Assembly (NCBI GenBank): GCA_001586195.1
Contig: CP014609.1
Coordinates: 470,001-534,000, forward strand
Reading direction: 5' to 3'
DNA: 64,000 bases
Source: Solibacillus silvestris
Lineage (GTDB): Bacteria > Bacillota > Bacilli > Bacillales_A > Planococcaceae
Shown: one piece after another, positions 28,703-39,100 of the stretch
How the letters are laid out: each line of letters opens with the position of its first letter
Numbering within the stretch: position 1 is the first letter of the stretch
Made by a program: the position numbers and the translations under genes
The notes under the pieces: model-generated
Database searches by the model: none
Told to the model about the DNA's origin: nothing
Seen by the model: only the letters and a program-made list of their open reading frames with translations

Positions 28703-30130
28703 GTGCGGAAAAGTCGGATTTTTTTATTAGTAGTTGCGATGGTGTGTATCGGAATAATTGTTTATGGTGTAATGAAAATCAAGGCGCAGCCACAGGAGGA
28801 ACAGGCGAGTTTTGCGGTAGTCAATGAACTGCATCAGTTAATCACGAGCGAATCAGTTTATGATGTCAACTCTGAAAAATTGGTGGAGGGTGCACTGCGA
28901 GGGATGGCAAATGCAATAAATGACCCTTATAGTACTTATTATTCGGAGCAAGAAGCAGCATTACATAAACAGACGCTCGCAAGTGAACGAATCGGTATCG
29001 GTGTTGAATTGGCAGATGCGAATGGCAAGATTATCGTAGTGGCCCCTATTAAAGCTTCACCTGCAGAAAAAGCGGGCATTCGACCATTGGATGAGCTTAT
29101 ACAAATTAATGAAGTAAGACTTGACGGAAAATCTATGGGGGAAGTTCGTAAGCTGATGTATGGTAAAGAAGGGGAAGCGGTGGAACTTGTCATTTATCGA
29201 CCGGAACTGGACCAGCATTTAAAGTTGGTCGTGAAAAGAGAACGTTTGAAAAATGATACGGTGGAAGCTGAAGTTCTCGAAGTAGAAGGAAGAAAACTCG
29301 GCTATATAACAATCAATCTATTTGGTGAAAAAACAGCAGAAGAATGGAAAGAGGCTCTTGATGGAGTGATGAAGGAGGAAGTAGAAGGGTTAATCATTGA
29401 TGTGCGGGACAATCCAGGTGGCTATTTACATAGTGTTGCCCAAATGATGAGCATGTTCGAGCAAAAAGAAAAAATCTTTGCGTATATGCAAAATCATGAC
29501 GGTGTAACAGAGCCACTGAAAACAAAGGAAGTGGAACAGTTCCAGCCTTATGTAAATTGGCTGCGTGACACACCTCTAACACTTATCCAAAATGAAGGAA
29601 GCGCATCAGCCAGTGAAGTGTTTGCCGGTGCCCTGCAAGACTGGAAACGTTCGGTCATTATTGGGGTGACGAGCTTCGGTAAAGGAACGGTCCAACAAAC
29701 ATGGGATCTTCAAAATGGCGGAGAAGTAAAATTGTCGACAAATAAATGGCTTACTCCTTCGAAAAAGTGGATCCATGATGTAGGGATTGAACCAGATGTC
29801 GAAGTGACACAGCATCCGCTTTATAGTGTAGAAACAAAAATACTGAAAGGCCGCTTTGAAGAGGGAGAATACAGTGAAGAAGTTGCCTACAGCCAGCGTA
29901 TTTTAAGTGAACTCGGCTACAGCATCAGCCGAACAGATGGATTCTTTGATAAGGATACAGCACAGGAAGTGGAAAGCTTCAGAAAAAAGCATGATATTGC
30001 AGAAGGAAGCTATATGGATGAAGTATTTTTCCATGAATTAACAGAAGAACTGCAAACATTCAAACAGTCAAAAGTAAATGACATGCAACTGCAGATGGCG
30101 ATCAGTTATATTATGCATCAGTTTGAGTGA
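28703..30130 (+). CDS. ctpB: S41 carboxy-terminal processing protease (CtpB)
   Basis: A 475-residue secreted serine protease. It has an N-terminal membrane segment (4-22), a PDZ domain (about 95-175, IGIGVELADANGKIIVVAPI onwards in part), the S41 catalytic core with Ser in GSASASEVFAG and Lys in SFGKGTVQ, and a C-terminal peptidoglycan-binding domain (about 385-455). In B. subtilis CtpB cleaves SpoIVFA in sporulation signalling and lies between ftsX and minJ, as here. The GTG start at 28703 follows GGAGGAG. Confidence 0.92.
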   Translation: MRKSRIFLLVVAMVCIGIIVYGVMKIKAQPQEEQASFAVVNELHQLITSESVYDVNSEKLVEGALRGMANAINDPYSTYYSEQEAALHKQTLASERIGIGVELADANGKIIVVAPIKASPAEKAGIRPLDELIQINEVRLDGKSMGEVRKLMYGKEGEAVELVIYRPELDQHLKLVVKRERLKNDTVEAEVLEVEGRKLGYITINLFGEKTAEEWKEALDGVMKEEVEGLIIDVRDNPGGYLHSVAQMMSMFEQKEKIFAYMQNHDGVTEPLKTKEVEQFQPYVNWLRDTPLTLIQNEGSASASEVFAGALQDWKRSVIIGVTSFGKGTVQQTWDLQNGGEVKLSTNKWLTPSKKWIHDVGIEPDVEVTQHPLYSVETKILKGRFEEGEYSEEVAYSQRILSELGYSISRTDGFFDKDTAQEVESFRKKHDIAEGSYMDEVFFHELTEELQTFKQSKVNDMQLQMAISYIMHQFE

Positions 30131-30201
30131 TGGACTTTTCTATTAGGAATTTAATTGCCCTATATAAAAGTATGAGTTGACTAAAATAATTTCTAAAGCT
30201 A

Positions 30202-30308
30202 GTTGATTGGAATGGAGGGGAGGCGACTCCACCGGGAATAGCACGAGCGAGAGACTACAGGCTCGAGCCGTGCCCGGGGAAAGCGTCCGACCCGGAATGG
30301 AAATCAAC
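30202..30308. repeat. Dispersed GC-rich intergenic repeat, copy 2
   Basis: A 107-base element with the same ends as copy 1 (GTTGATTGGAATGG ... GGAATGGAAATCAAC, each within 20 bases) and a GC-rich self-complementary middle (GGCTCGAGCCGTGCCCGGGG in part). The internal sequence has diverged, but the layout is shared with 15107-15230. Confidence 0.7.
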
Positions 30309-30356
30309 ACCCGATTAAAATGGTGAATCCATTATAAAGCAATATTAATAAAGAGA

Positions 30357-30400
30357 GCGTTGTCGAATTATACAAGTTCGACAACGCCTTTATTTTATTT
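30357..30400 (+). terminator. Terminator between ctpB and minJ
   Basis: A perfect 11-bp stem, GCGTTGTCGAA (30357-30367) with TTCGACAACGC (30377-30387), then CTTTATTTTATTT. Confidence 0.82.
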
Positions 30401-30467
30401 CCGGTACAAATGGGACTACGCATTACGGAAAGGATTTGGTACAATTATTCGTACGGTAGGTGAGAAT

Positions 30468-31637
30468 ATGGATGGAACAATTTTAATTGAAATTTTAAAA
30501 GGGATTGGCCGATTTTTTATAAATCCTTTGTTTTATGTCGCCATCATTTCCGCAGTTTATTTAGGATATCGCCGAGTGAAGCGCGAACGAAGGTATTTTA
30601 ACCGACGGATACTAGGTGGCTGGTCCGAGCTGAAAAATATGCTTGCGATGGGTTTTATGCTGTCCGTTATTATTTCCTTATTTAGTCTTGTAATAGGCTT
30701 AACAGTATCACTCGAATTATTGACAATTGTTTTTATTGTAAGTTTCGTAGGTTTACTCATTTATATGTATCAATTATTATCGCCAGCGATTGTGATGGCG
30801 GTTGCTTTTTGTGGAATCGTTTGGATGCAATGGCAAGATTGGTCATATACAATCGGAACACTCGAATTGGCAGGCAGAAATGTTACAAATGATCTTGTTA
30901 TGACAATTCCGATGATGACGGGGCTCTTACTCATGGCGGAAGGAATTTTAATTCGCCGGTATGGTGCCCGTTTTGCTTCACCGATTGTGGAGAAAACAAA
31001 GCGTGGATTAAATGGGATAGGCTATTTCAGTAAGCAACTTTGGATTTTACCTGTCTTTACGATTATTCCAGGTGAAGGCATTCAAAACTTTGCGCCTTAT
31101 TGGCCACAATTTACGATCGGAGCAGAACAGTTTTCGATCATTGTTTTCCCGTTTATTATCGGATTCCAGCAGATGGTCCGCCAAAAGCTGCCGATGAATG
31201 TGTATCCACAAATGGGACGTTCGATTATTATGATAGGACAATTTGTGTTGGTCGTCGGATTAGCCGCTTATTTCCTGCCGATACTAGGTGCAGCTGCATT
31301 AGCATTAGGTGCAATTTCCCGTACAATTATCGGTATTCATTATAGTCGCTCAGAGGACCGCAACAGTTATGCTGTTGTACGCAGTGATAAAGGTGTAATG
31401 ATTGCCGGCATTTTACCAGATTCTCCTGCTGAGAAAATGGGACTTGCTGCAGGTGAAATTATTAAACGTGTAAATGGACAAGATGTTTTTACAGAAGAAG
31501 ATTTGTACAAAGCATTGCAGATTAATGCTGCCCATTGTCGCTTGGAAGTGCTTGATCATTCAGGTGAATTGCGTCTAGCCCAGCATGTTGTCCATCGAGA
31601 TGATAACCATAAAATTGGATTATTAGTTGTTAGTTAA
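30468..31637 (+). CDS. minJ: MinJ-like PDZ membrane protein, division-site determinant
   Basis: A 389-residue polytopic membrane protein with several hydrophobic segments between about 15 and 300 and a C-terminal PDZ domain (GVMIAGILPDSPAEKMG onwards, about 305-389). MinJ links DivIVA to MinD at the pole and septum. Position after ctpB matches B. subtilis (the swrA gene between them is absent). I chose ATG 30468 after TAGGTG; the longer frame from 30360 would overlap the ctpB terminator. Confidence 0.86.
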   Translation: MDGTILIEILKGIGRFFINPLFYVAIISAVYLGYRRVKRERRYFNRRILGGWSELKNMLAMGFMLSVIISLFSLVIGLTVSLELLTIVFIVSFVGLLIYMYQLLSPAIVMAVAFCGIVWMQWQDWSYTIGTLELAGRNVTNDLVMTIPMMTGLLLMAEGILIRRYGARFASPIVEKTKRGLNGIGYFSKQLWILPVFTIIPGEGIQNFAPYWPQFTIGAEQFSIIVFPFIIGFQQMVRQKLPMNVYPQMGRSIIMIGQFVLVVGLAAYFLPILGAAALALGAISRTIIGIHYSRSEDRNSYAVVRSDKGVMIAGILPDSPAEKMGLAAGEIIKRVNGQDVFTEEDLYKALQINAAHCRLEVLDHSGELRLAQHVVHRDDNHKIGLLVVS

Positions 31638-31641
31638 TTTC

Positions 31642-31673
31642 AAAAGAATCTCGTTAAGACGAGGTTCTTTTTT
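31642..31673 (+). terminator. Terminator of minJ
   Basis: GAATCTCGT (31644-31652) pairs with ACGAGGTTC (31657-31665, one G-U), then TTTTTTTT. Confidence 0.78.
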
Positions 31674-31776
31674 TTGGTGAAAACGGGTATAAAGAAATTA
31701 TGTTAAGATTAAATTGTACTAGACAACATTGTGTAGCTTCAGGAATTTTTATCGTTTTTGGTAGGGGTGAGCTGTT

Positions 31777-32400
31777 ATGTTAGATTGGATGACAATCGAT
31801 AATATTGAAACAATTGTAGAAAAATATAAACTGTTAGGTCCGTTTTTCGGCATTTTTTTAACGTTCCTGGAATCATTTATCCCTGTATTGCCGCTGTTTG
31901 TAATCATCATCGCCAATGCTGCAGCTTACGGGTTATTTTGGGGGTTTTTACTGTCATGGCTTGGAACGGTCGCAGGCTCCTACATGTTCTTTCTCATGAT
32001 TCGCATGTTTGGGAAGTATCGTCTTTTCCGTCGGATTAAAGAGCAGAAACAAGTGAAAAAACTGATTAACTGGGTGGACATTAGAGGATTTACACCATTG
32101 TTTGTGCTACTGTGCCTGCCATTTACACCTGTTGTCGTTGTCAATACGGTCGCGGGATTATCCAATATAAAAAAGAAATATTATTTTTTGACACTCCTTA
32201 TTTCAAAACCGATCTTGATCTTCTTGATTAGCTATTTAGGCAGTGATCTACGTGATATTTTAACCTCTCCTGGAAAACTTATTATTTCAGCTGTGATTAT
32301 TTTAATTATTTGGGGAATCGGCAAATTGATCGAACACATTTTAAATAAGCGTGTGGAAAAAGATTTGCGTGAGATTGGAAAATTACGAAAACATAAATAA
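31777..32400 (+). CDS. VTT-domain membrane protein (DedA/TVP38 family, YhjE-like)
   Basis: A 207-residue membrane protein. The N-terminal part LGPFFGIFLTFLESFIPVLPLF has the E...P..P pattern of VTT/DedA proteins, and GFTPLFVLLCLPFTPVVVVN the second half of the domain. Five or so membrane segments are visible. Relatives move or flip lipids such as undecaprenyl phosphate. In B. subtilis yhjE lies upstream of addBA, as this gene does; the intervening sipV is absent. SD AGGGGTGA precedes ATG 31777. Confidence 0.83.
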   Translation: MLDWMTIDNIETIVEKYKLLGPFFGIFLTFLESFIPVLPLFVIIIANAAAYGLFWGFLLSWLGTVAGSYMFFLMIRMFGKYRLFRRIKEQKQVKKLINWVDIRGFTPLFVLLCLPFTPVVVVNTVAGLSNIKKKYYFLTLLISKPILIFLISYLGSDLRDILTSPGKLIISAVIILIIWGIGKLIEHILNKRVEKDLREIGKLRKHK

Positions 32401-32409
32401 AAATTTTCA

Positions 32410-32450
32410 GTCTTGTCTTTTAACAAATTGTGAAAAGACAGGGCTTTTTT
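32410..32450 (+). terminator. Terminator before addB
   Basis: TCTTGTCTTTT (32411-32421) pairs with AAAAGACAGGG (32433-32443, with a G-U), followed by CTTTTTT. Confidence 0.72.
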
Positions 32451-32526
32451 GTATGTTGGCAATTAATGCGCGAACATGCATTCTTATATTATAATAGAAG
32501 AAAGAAATAGAAGTGAGGTGGGAATT

Positions 32527-35500
32527 GTGACGTTACGAGTTATAACAGGACGGGCAGGCACGGGGAAAACGACTTTGATACACCGTGAAATAGTCAATGA
32601 GTTAAAAACAAATATATTTGGACATCCAATTTTTATATTAGTTCCTGACCAAATGTCGTTTACAACGGAATATGAGCTGACGACGAACTATGACATTGAA
32701 GGAATGATGCGTGCACAGGTTATGACATTCAAACGGCTGGCCTGGTTTGTGCTGCAAAATGAAGGAGGTATCGCCCACGAACGTATTGACGGCACAGGGT
32801 ACCGCATGCTGTTACGACGTATTTTGGAAGAACATCAGGAAGAGTTCCTATTATTTAAACGCGCGGCAGGTAAACCCGGTTTTACGAAAGAAGTCGAGCA
32901 GATTTTAAAGGAATTCAGCCAATATCATATCGATTTGGAAACAATCGAGCCATTGATCGAGTCATTAAGATTAAACGGGGCAAGTGAAGTACTGCTTCAT
33001 AAATTACATGACCTGAATATTATTTTAAAGCAGCTGCATGAACGGATCGGGACAGATTATATTGATGGCGATGGTTATTTTCCGCTGCTAATTGAACGTA
33101 TTCCGAAAATGGAAAGCTTGCACAATACCGATATTTATCTGGACGGGTTTGTTTCGTTTAATGGACAGGAATTTGCCATTTTAAAAGAGCTGCTTATTTA
33201 TGCGAAGAGTGTCACAATTGTGCTCCCGATGGAAGACCCGCAAATGGATCTACTGGAAGGCTCGGTATTTTACAGAGCTGCGATGACGTATGACAAAATA
33301 AAGAATGAGCTGCAAAAGTTACGATTCGAACGAGGAATTGATATTGAAGAGGAGCCGCGTGTTCATTTAGAAGTAAACTACCGTGCAACAAATCGGGACT
33401 TGCTCCATATTGAACATTGCTTCGACAAAATTACTGATAGACCAGTCGAATCAACGGGACACACGAAAATATTGGAAGGTGTAAATCCGCGCGCAGAAGT
33501 GCAAGGTATTGCCCAGGAAATTAAACAGCTCGTTCTGGAGAAGGGGCTGCGTTATAAAGATATCGGGATTATGTACCGTCAGGCAGATGTATATGATGCG
33601 ATTATCGGAACGACCTTTACACAGTATGAAATTCCGTTTTTCTCAAATGAGAAGCGGGCAATGCTTTATCATCCGCTTATCGAATTTAGTCGATCTGTAC
33701 TGGAAATTATCACAACTAACTGGAAATACGAACCGATTTTCAGAAGTATAAAAACAGATCTGTTCTTCCCATATGGAGCCAACTTAGTCGCGATGAGAGA
33801 CAGAGCGGATATTTTGGAAAACTTCGTCATTGCGAAAGGGATTGTTCATGACCGTTGGATGAAAGAGGAAGTATGGCATTACCGCCGCTTTAAATCACTG
33901 GAAAAAGTAAACGCGGTTCAGACAGAAGACGAGCTGGAGCATGAACAGCTTTTGAAATCGGTACGCGACTTAATCCGTGAACCGGTACTGGCATTGCAGA
34001 ACCGGTTGAAAGGGAAAAAGACAGGCCGTGAAATTGTCGTTGCACTGTATGAATTTATGGAGCAGCTTGATATTTATAAAAAGCTGCTAAAAATGCAGGA
34101 GCAGGAAGAGCAGTCCGCGTCAATGCATCAGTCATTGGAGCATGAGCAGGCCTGGAATGGCTGGATTCATATTCTGGAGCAGTTTGACCTTATGTTCGGC
34201 GATAAAGTTATGCCGTTGGAAGAAGTTGCGCAAATTTTGGATGAAGGTTTTGAAACACTTGAATTTGCAAGTGTACCGCCAACATTGGATGAAGTGACCG
34301 TTTCGACTGTCGAGTTTGCACGATTTGATAATAAAAAGGCGATTTTCGTAATTGGTGTCAATGATGGGGTGTACCCGATGCGTATGGAAGCGGGAGGTCT
34401 GCTGTCTGATGATGAGCGTGAAACATTTGAAAAAATCGATGTGGAACTTGCACCAGGTATAAAAAGCAGGCTCCTGCAGGAAAGCTTCCTCTTTTACCGG
34501 GCAATTTCTTCATCGACACAATATTTATATATTACGTATGCAAATGCAGATGAGGAAAGTAAAAGCAAACTGCCATCACTTTATATTAACCGCCTTCACA
34601 GCATGTTTGAAATGACGGAAAACAGCGGCACACCAGATGAAAAATCGGTTCGTACACTGCCGCATAGGAAAATTGCGATGGACCCGCTTGATGAGTTCCA
34701 AAAAGACAATGTGCTCAATTATATGCAGCACCCATCACCAGCAATTGGCTTCTTAATGACCCAGCTGAAGCAGGCGCAGCACGAACGACGTCCACTTACC
34801 GAAGAATGGGCAGCATTAAAAGCTTTTTACGAACGGGAACAGCGCTGGAAAGATGTGCTGAATGTCGTGGAAAAACCTTTATATACGACAAATGAAGCGG
34901 AGCCTCTAACGGAAGAAGTAGCGACAGCATTGTATGGCGAAGATTTCTTGGCGAGTGTGTCGCGTATCGAACGCTTTTACAGCTGTCCGTATTCGCATTT
35001 TGCGTCCTACGGGCTAAAACTGCAGGAGCGTACAGAATTCAAGCTAGAAACGTTCGCGATGGGCGATCTGTTCCATGAGGCGATCCGGACGATTTTATCC
35101 GAGAAAGAGCCATCGATTCCGCTCACAACATATGTAGCGTGCTATAAAAAAGCGGATGAGACGATTTCAAAACTGGCGGATTATTTCTCTTACAGTATTC
35201 TGAAGAGCAGCCACCGTTTCGAATATATTAAAACAAAGCTTGTGAAAATTGTTGCCCGTACGATTTATGCGCTCATTAATCAAAGTGAGCTGTCGAAGTT
35301 TAAAGCGATTGCTCATGAAAAGCCATTTGGGAAACGAGACGATAAAAATACGGAACAGGATGACCGCAATCCGCTGGAAGCACTGAAAATTGATTTGGAG
35401 CATAACCGGAAAATGTATGTACGCGGGCAAATTGACCGGATCGATGCATATAAAGATGCGGAAAACCTGTATTTGCGTGTCATTGATTATAAATCTAGCG

Positions 35501-36168
35501 GCCGTAAGCTCGATTTTACAGAAGTATATAACGGGATTTCACTGCAGCTGTTGACGTATTTGGATGTAGCGATGAAAAATATCCCGATAATCGCACGCGA
35601 AGGAAAGTTCATCCAGGACTTATCGGAGCTGGAAAATATCATTGTCCAGGCGGCAGGGATGTTCTATCTCCATGTGCATAATCCGCTTATTCCAACAGAG
35701 GACTATGAGCAGTATGAGCGTGTGGAAAGTTTACGTCAGGAGAAGTTCAAGTTAAGCGGCTATATGGTAAAAGATGTGGAAGTGGCACAGTTGATGGACA
35801 AGTCACTCGAGCCGAGTAAAACATCGATTATTGTGCCGGCAGCGTTTAAAAGCGGCGAGAATCCGGAATTTAACAACCGTTCATCAAAAGTAATCGAACA
35901 GGACCAGATGGAAAACCTGCAGGAATTTGTACACTATAAATTCCGTCAGGCGGGCAATGAGATTTACCGCGGAAATACGGAAATTAAACCGTACAGCCTA
36001 GGGAATCAAAAGGCTTGTACGTATTGCAGCTTTAAATCGGTTTGCCAGTTCGACCAGTCGGAAACCGGCAACAGCTATAATGAAATTAAAAAACAGCCGG
36101 AACAGGAAGTATTCGAAAATATTAAAAAGGTGGTATGTGCAGATGACAATTCCAGTGAAGCCGAATGA
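32527..36168 (+). CDS. addB: ATP-dependent helicase/deoxyribonuclease subunit B
   Basis: A 1213-residue AddB. With AddA it resects double-strand breaks and responds to Chi. N-terminal Walker A GRAGTGKTTLI (residues 8-18). The C-terminal nuclease domain holds VIDYKSSGR near 985. Four cysteines for the iron-sulfur staple are visible: one in YSCPYSHF (about 820) and three in ACTYCSFKSVCQF (about 1163-1172). I chose GTG 32527 (MTLRVITGRAGTGKT), with GAGGTGG upstream; the longer frame to 32476 is not conserved-looking. It overlaps addA by 26 bases. Confidence 0.96.
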   Translation: MTLRVITGRAGTGKTTLIHREIVNELKTNIFGHPIFILVPDQMSFTTEYELTTNYDIEGMMRAQVMTFKRLAWFVLQNEGGIAHERIDGTGYRMLLRRILEEHQEEFLLFKRAAGKPGFTKEVEQILKEFSQYHIDLETIEPLIESLRLNGASEVLLHKLHDLNIILKQLHERIGTDYIDGDGYFPLLIERIPKMESLHNTDIYLDGFVSFNGQEFAILKELLIYAKSVTIVLPMEDPQMDLLEGSVFYRAAMTYDKIKNELQKLRFERGIDIEEEPRVHLEVNYRATNRDLLHIEHCFDKITDRPVESTGHTKILEGVNPRAEVQGIAQEIKQLVLEKGLRYKDIGIMYRQADVYDAIIGTTFTQYEIPFFSNEKRAMLYHPLIEFSRSVLEIITTNWKYEPIFRSIKTDLFFPYGANLVAMRDRADILENFVIAKGIVHDRWMKEEVWHYRRFKSLEKVNAVQTEDELEHEQLLKSVRDLIREPVLALQNRLKGKKTGREIVVALYEFMEQLDIYKKLLKMQEQEEQSASMHQSLEHEQAWNGWIHILEQFDLMFGDKVMPLEEVAQILDEGFETLEFASVPPTLDEVTVSTVEFARFDNKKAIFVIGVNDGVYPMRMEAGGLLSDDERETFEKIDVELAPGIKSRLLQESFLFYRAISSSTQYLYITYANADEESKSKLPSLYINRLHSMFEMTENSGTPDEKSVRTLPHRKIAMDPLDEFQKDNVLNYMQHPSPAIGFLMTQLKQAQHERRPLTEEWAALKAFYEREQRWKDVLNVVEKPLYTTNEAEPLTEEVATALYGEDFLASVSRIERFYSCPYSHFASYGLKLQERTEFKLETFAMGDLFHEAIRTILSEKEPSIPLTTYVACYKKADETISKLADYFSYSILKSSHRFEYIKTKLVKIVARTIYALINQSELSKFKAIAHEKPFGKRDDKNTEQDDRNPLEALKIDLEHNRKMYVRGQIDRIDAYKDAENLYLRVIDYKSSGRKLDFTEVYNGISLQLLTYLDVAMKNIPIIAREGKFIQDLSELENIIVQAAGMFYLHVHNPLIPTEDYEQYERVESLRQEKFKLSGYMVKDVEVAQLMDKSLEPSKTSIIVPAAFKSGENPEFNNRSSKVIEQDQMENLQEFVHYKFRQAGNEIYRGNTEIKPYSLGNQKACTYCSFKSVCQFDQSETGNSYNEIKKQPEQEVFENIKKVVCADDNSSEAE

Positions 36169-39100
36169 TGTTCAATGGACAGATGTGCAGTGGAAAGCCA
36201 TCTATGCATCCGGTCATGACATATTAGTATCTGCAGCGGCCGGTTCGGGAAAAACGGCCGTATTGATCGAGCGACTGATTCAAAAGATGTTAGCGCCTGA
36301 AGACATGCGCATTGATGTAGATGAGCTGCTCGTCGTAACGTTTACAAATGCCTCGGCTGCGGAAATGCGTAACCGTATGGCAGAAGCGCTTGAAAAGGAG
36401 CTTGCCCAAAATCCGAACAACCAATTTCTTCGCCGTCAGTTAAGTTTACTGAACAAAGCACAAATCTCTACATTGCATTCATTCTGTTTATCGATTTGCC
36501 GAGAATATGCATACACGATTGATCTGGACCCGGGTTTCCGTCTGGCAAGTACGGAGGAAGCTTCATTATTACAGGATGATGTGTTGATGGATGTGCTTGA
36601 AAAGGCATACCGGGGTGATATGGAGGCATTGTTCACGAAAGAGGAGCTTTATACATTAATCGACAGCTTTGCGTCTGATCGCAGTGACCAGGCGATTGAG
36701 CTGTTGCTGCAGGAAATGTATAAAGTATCGCGCGTACAGCCAAACCCGTATGAGTGGCTGCGTGCATTGCCGGAAAAATATAATATTGATCCTGAAAGTC
36801 CAATTGATGAACTGGTCATTGCGCAGGAAGTCCGCCCGTTTATTATCGGGAGCCTGAGAGAAATTGCCACTCGTCTTGAAAAAGGATTGCAAATTGTGTC
36901 CGTTACACCAGCGTTAGAGAAAAATAAGCCATTGTTTGAAGCTGAATATACAGGGGTTATGCATGTACTCAAGGCAATGGAAGAAGGTTCATGGGAACAG
37001 GCATATGAGCTGATTCCAGCTGTTGAGTTCGGACGGATCAAGCCATTGACGAAAAAGGATACCGAGGAAGATAAACAATATTATGCGGTAGCGAAAAATC
37101 ATCGTGATACGGCAAAAGAAATGTTGTCTGATTTAAAGGAAACATTTTTTGCACGCCATCCAAAGTTGTATGTACAGGAAATGGCGGCGACAAAGCCTAT
37201 TTTGGAAACGCTCGTAAAACTGACGATTGAATACAGTGAAGCGTTTAAAAAGGCGAAGCAGGAGCGCGGCCTGCTTGATTTTTCGGATTTGGAGCATTAT
37301 GCACTGGAAATTTTGACGGATGAAGAAAGTACGTCAAATCCCCCTCTGCCATCTGATGTCGCATTGAATTTTCAGAAGCGTTTCAAAGAAGTGCTTGTCG
37401 ATGAGTATCAGGACGTCAATTTTTTGCAGGAAACAATTTTACAGCTTGTGAAAAATGGCGGGGAGCAGGACGGGAATATGTTTATGGTTGGCGATGTAAA
37501 GCAGTCTATCTATGCGTTTCGTCTTGCAGAGCCACGTCTTTTCCTAGATAAATATAAGCGATTTGAAGAAGACCCGTCCGGAACAGGAATGAAAATTGAC
37601 TTGAATGCCAATTTCCGTAGTCGTTCGGAAGTGCTTGAAGGTACGAACTATGTGTTTGAGCAAATTATGGATGAAGAAGTCGGTGAAATTGCATACGATG
37701 AACAGGCAAAACTGAAGTTCGGGGCGAGCTATGATGAACAGCAAGTACCGATTGAATTAGTTTTACTGGAAGGTGATTCAAAAGCGCAAATCATTCCGGG
37801 AAGTGAAGAGGGTTCAGAGGAAGAGAGCATCAGCTCAGCACAGCAGGAAGCGCGTTACATTATTCAGCGCATCCGAGATTTAGTCGATCGTGGTGGACAA
37901 GTATACAATCCGAAAACGAAATCGATGCGGCCTGTCAGCTACCGCGATATTGTCGTATTGATGCGTTCACGTACATGGTATACGACGTTTGCGGAGGAAT
38001 TCAAATTGGCCGGCCTGCCGCTATATGCCGAAACGGACGGCGGTTATTTTGAATCGCTAGAAGTCATGATTATGATTAACACGTTAAAAGTCATCGACAA
38101 CCCGTATCAGGATATTCCGCTGGCGTCTGTACTGCGTGCTCCGTTTATCGGGTTAACTGAAAATGAACTGGCAAAAATCCGTTTAATTAATGGAAAAGTA
38201 CCTTTTTATGAAGCGTTAAAACAATATAAAGAAGAGGCAATGGGTGACATGCCAATTGAAACTGAAGCTAAGCTTGATAAGTTCTTTACGATGCATCAGA
38301 AATGGCGCCAGTTTTCCCGTCATGGGGCATTGGCTGATTTAGTATGGCAAGTGTATTTAGATACGAATTATTATGAAATGGTCGGCGCGATGGCGAACGG
38401 CAAGCAGCGACAGGCGAACTTACGGGCACTGCATGACCGTGCATTAAGCTATGAAAAATCGTCATTCCGCGGATTATTCCGCTTCCTGCGTTTTATCGAC
38501 CGCATAAGTTCGCGCGGAGACGATTTAGGGATTGCGAAATCAACAAGTGAAGCCGATGATGTCGTGACATTGCTTACAATCCATAAATCAAAAGGGCTTG
38601 AATATCCGGTCGTGTTTGTAGCGGGGATGAGCCGGACTTTCAATACAAAAGACTTAGGCAGCCGCTATATTTTCGATCAGGATTTCGGTTTGGCGATTAA
38701 ATCGGTCAATCCGGATTTAAATATCATTTCGACCTCTTTGCCGCATTTATATGTGAAGGAGAAAAAGCTGGCGAAAATGAAGGCGGAGGAAATGCGTGTT
38801 TTATATGTTGCGATGACTCGTGCAAAGGAACGACTTATTTTAGTCGGCTCGATTAAAGATTGGGAGAAGCAGAAGGAAGAATGGGCATTTTATCAGGAGC
38901 TGGAGGAGACGGTGCTTCCTGCATACATTCGTTCAAAAGCGAACAGTTATTTAAGCTGGGTTGGTCCGGCTGTTGCCCGACATAATGATTTCCTGTTTGC
39001 CGATTACGGCTATTCAAATGAAGCGGCAACAACAGAAAAGTGGACAGTCCGCATTATTCCAAACCGCGACTATTTGCTTGCCAATGAAGCGGAAACGGTG

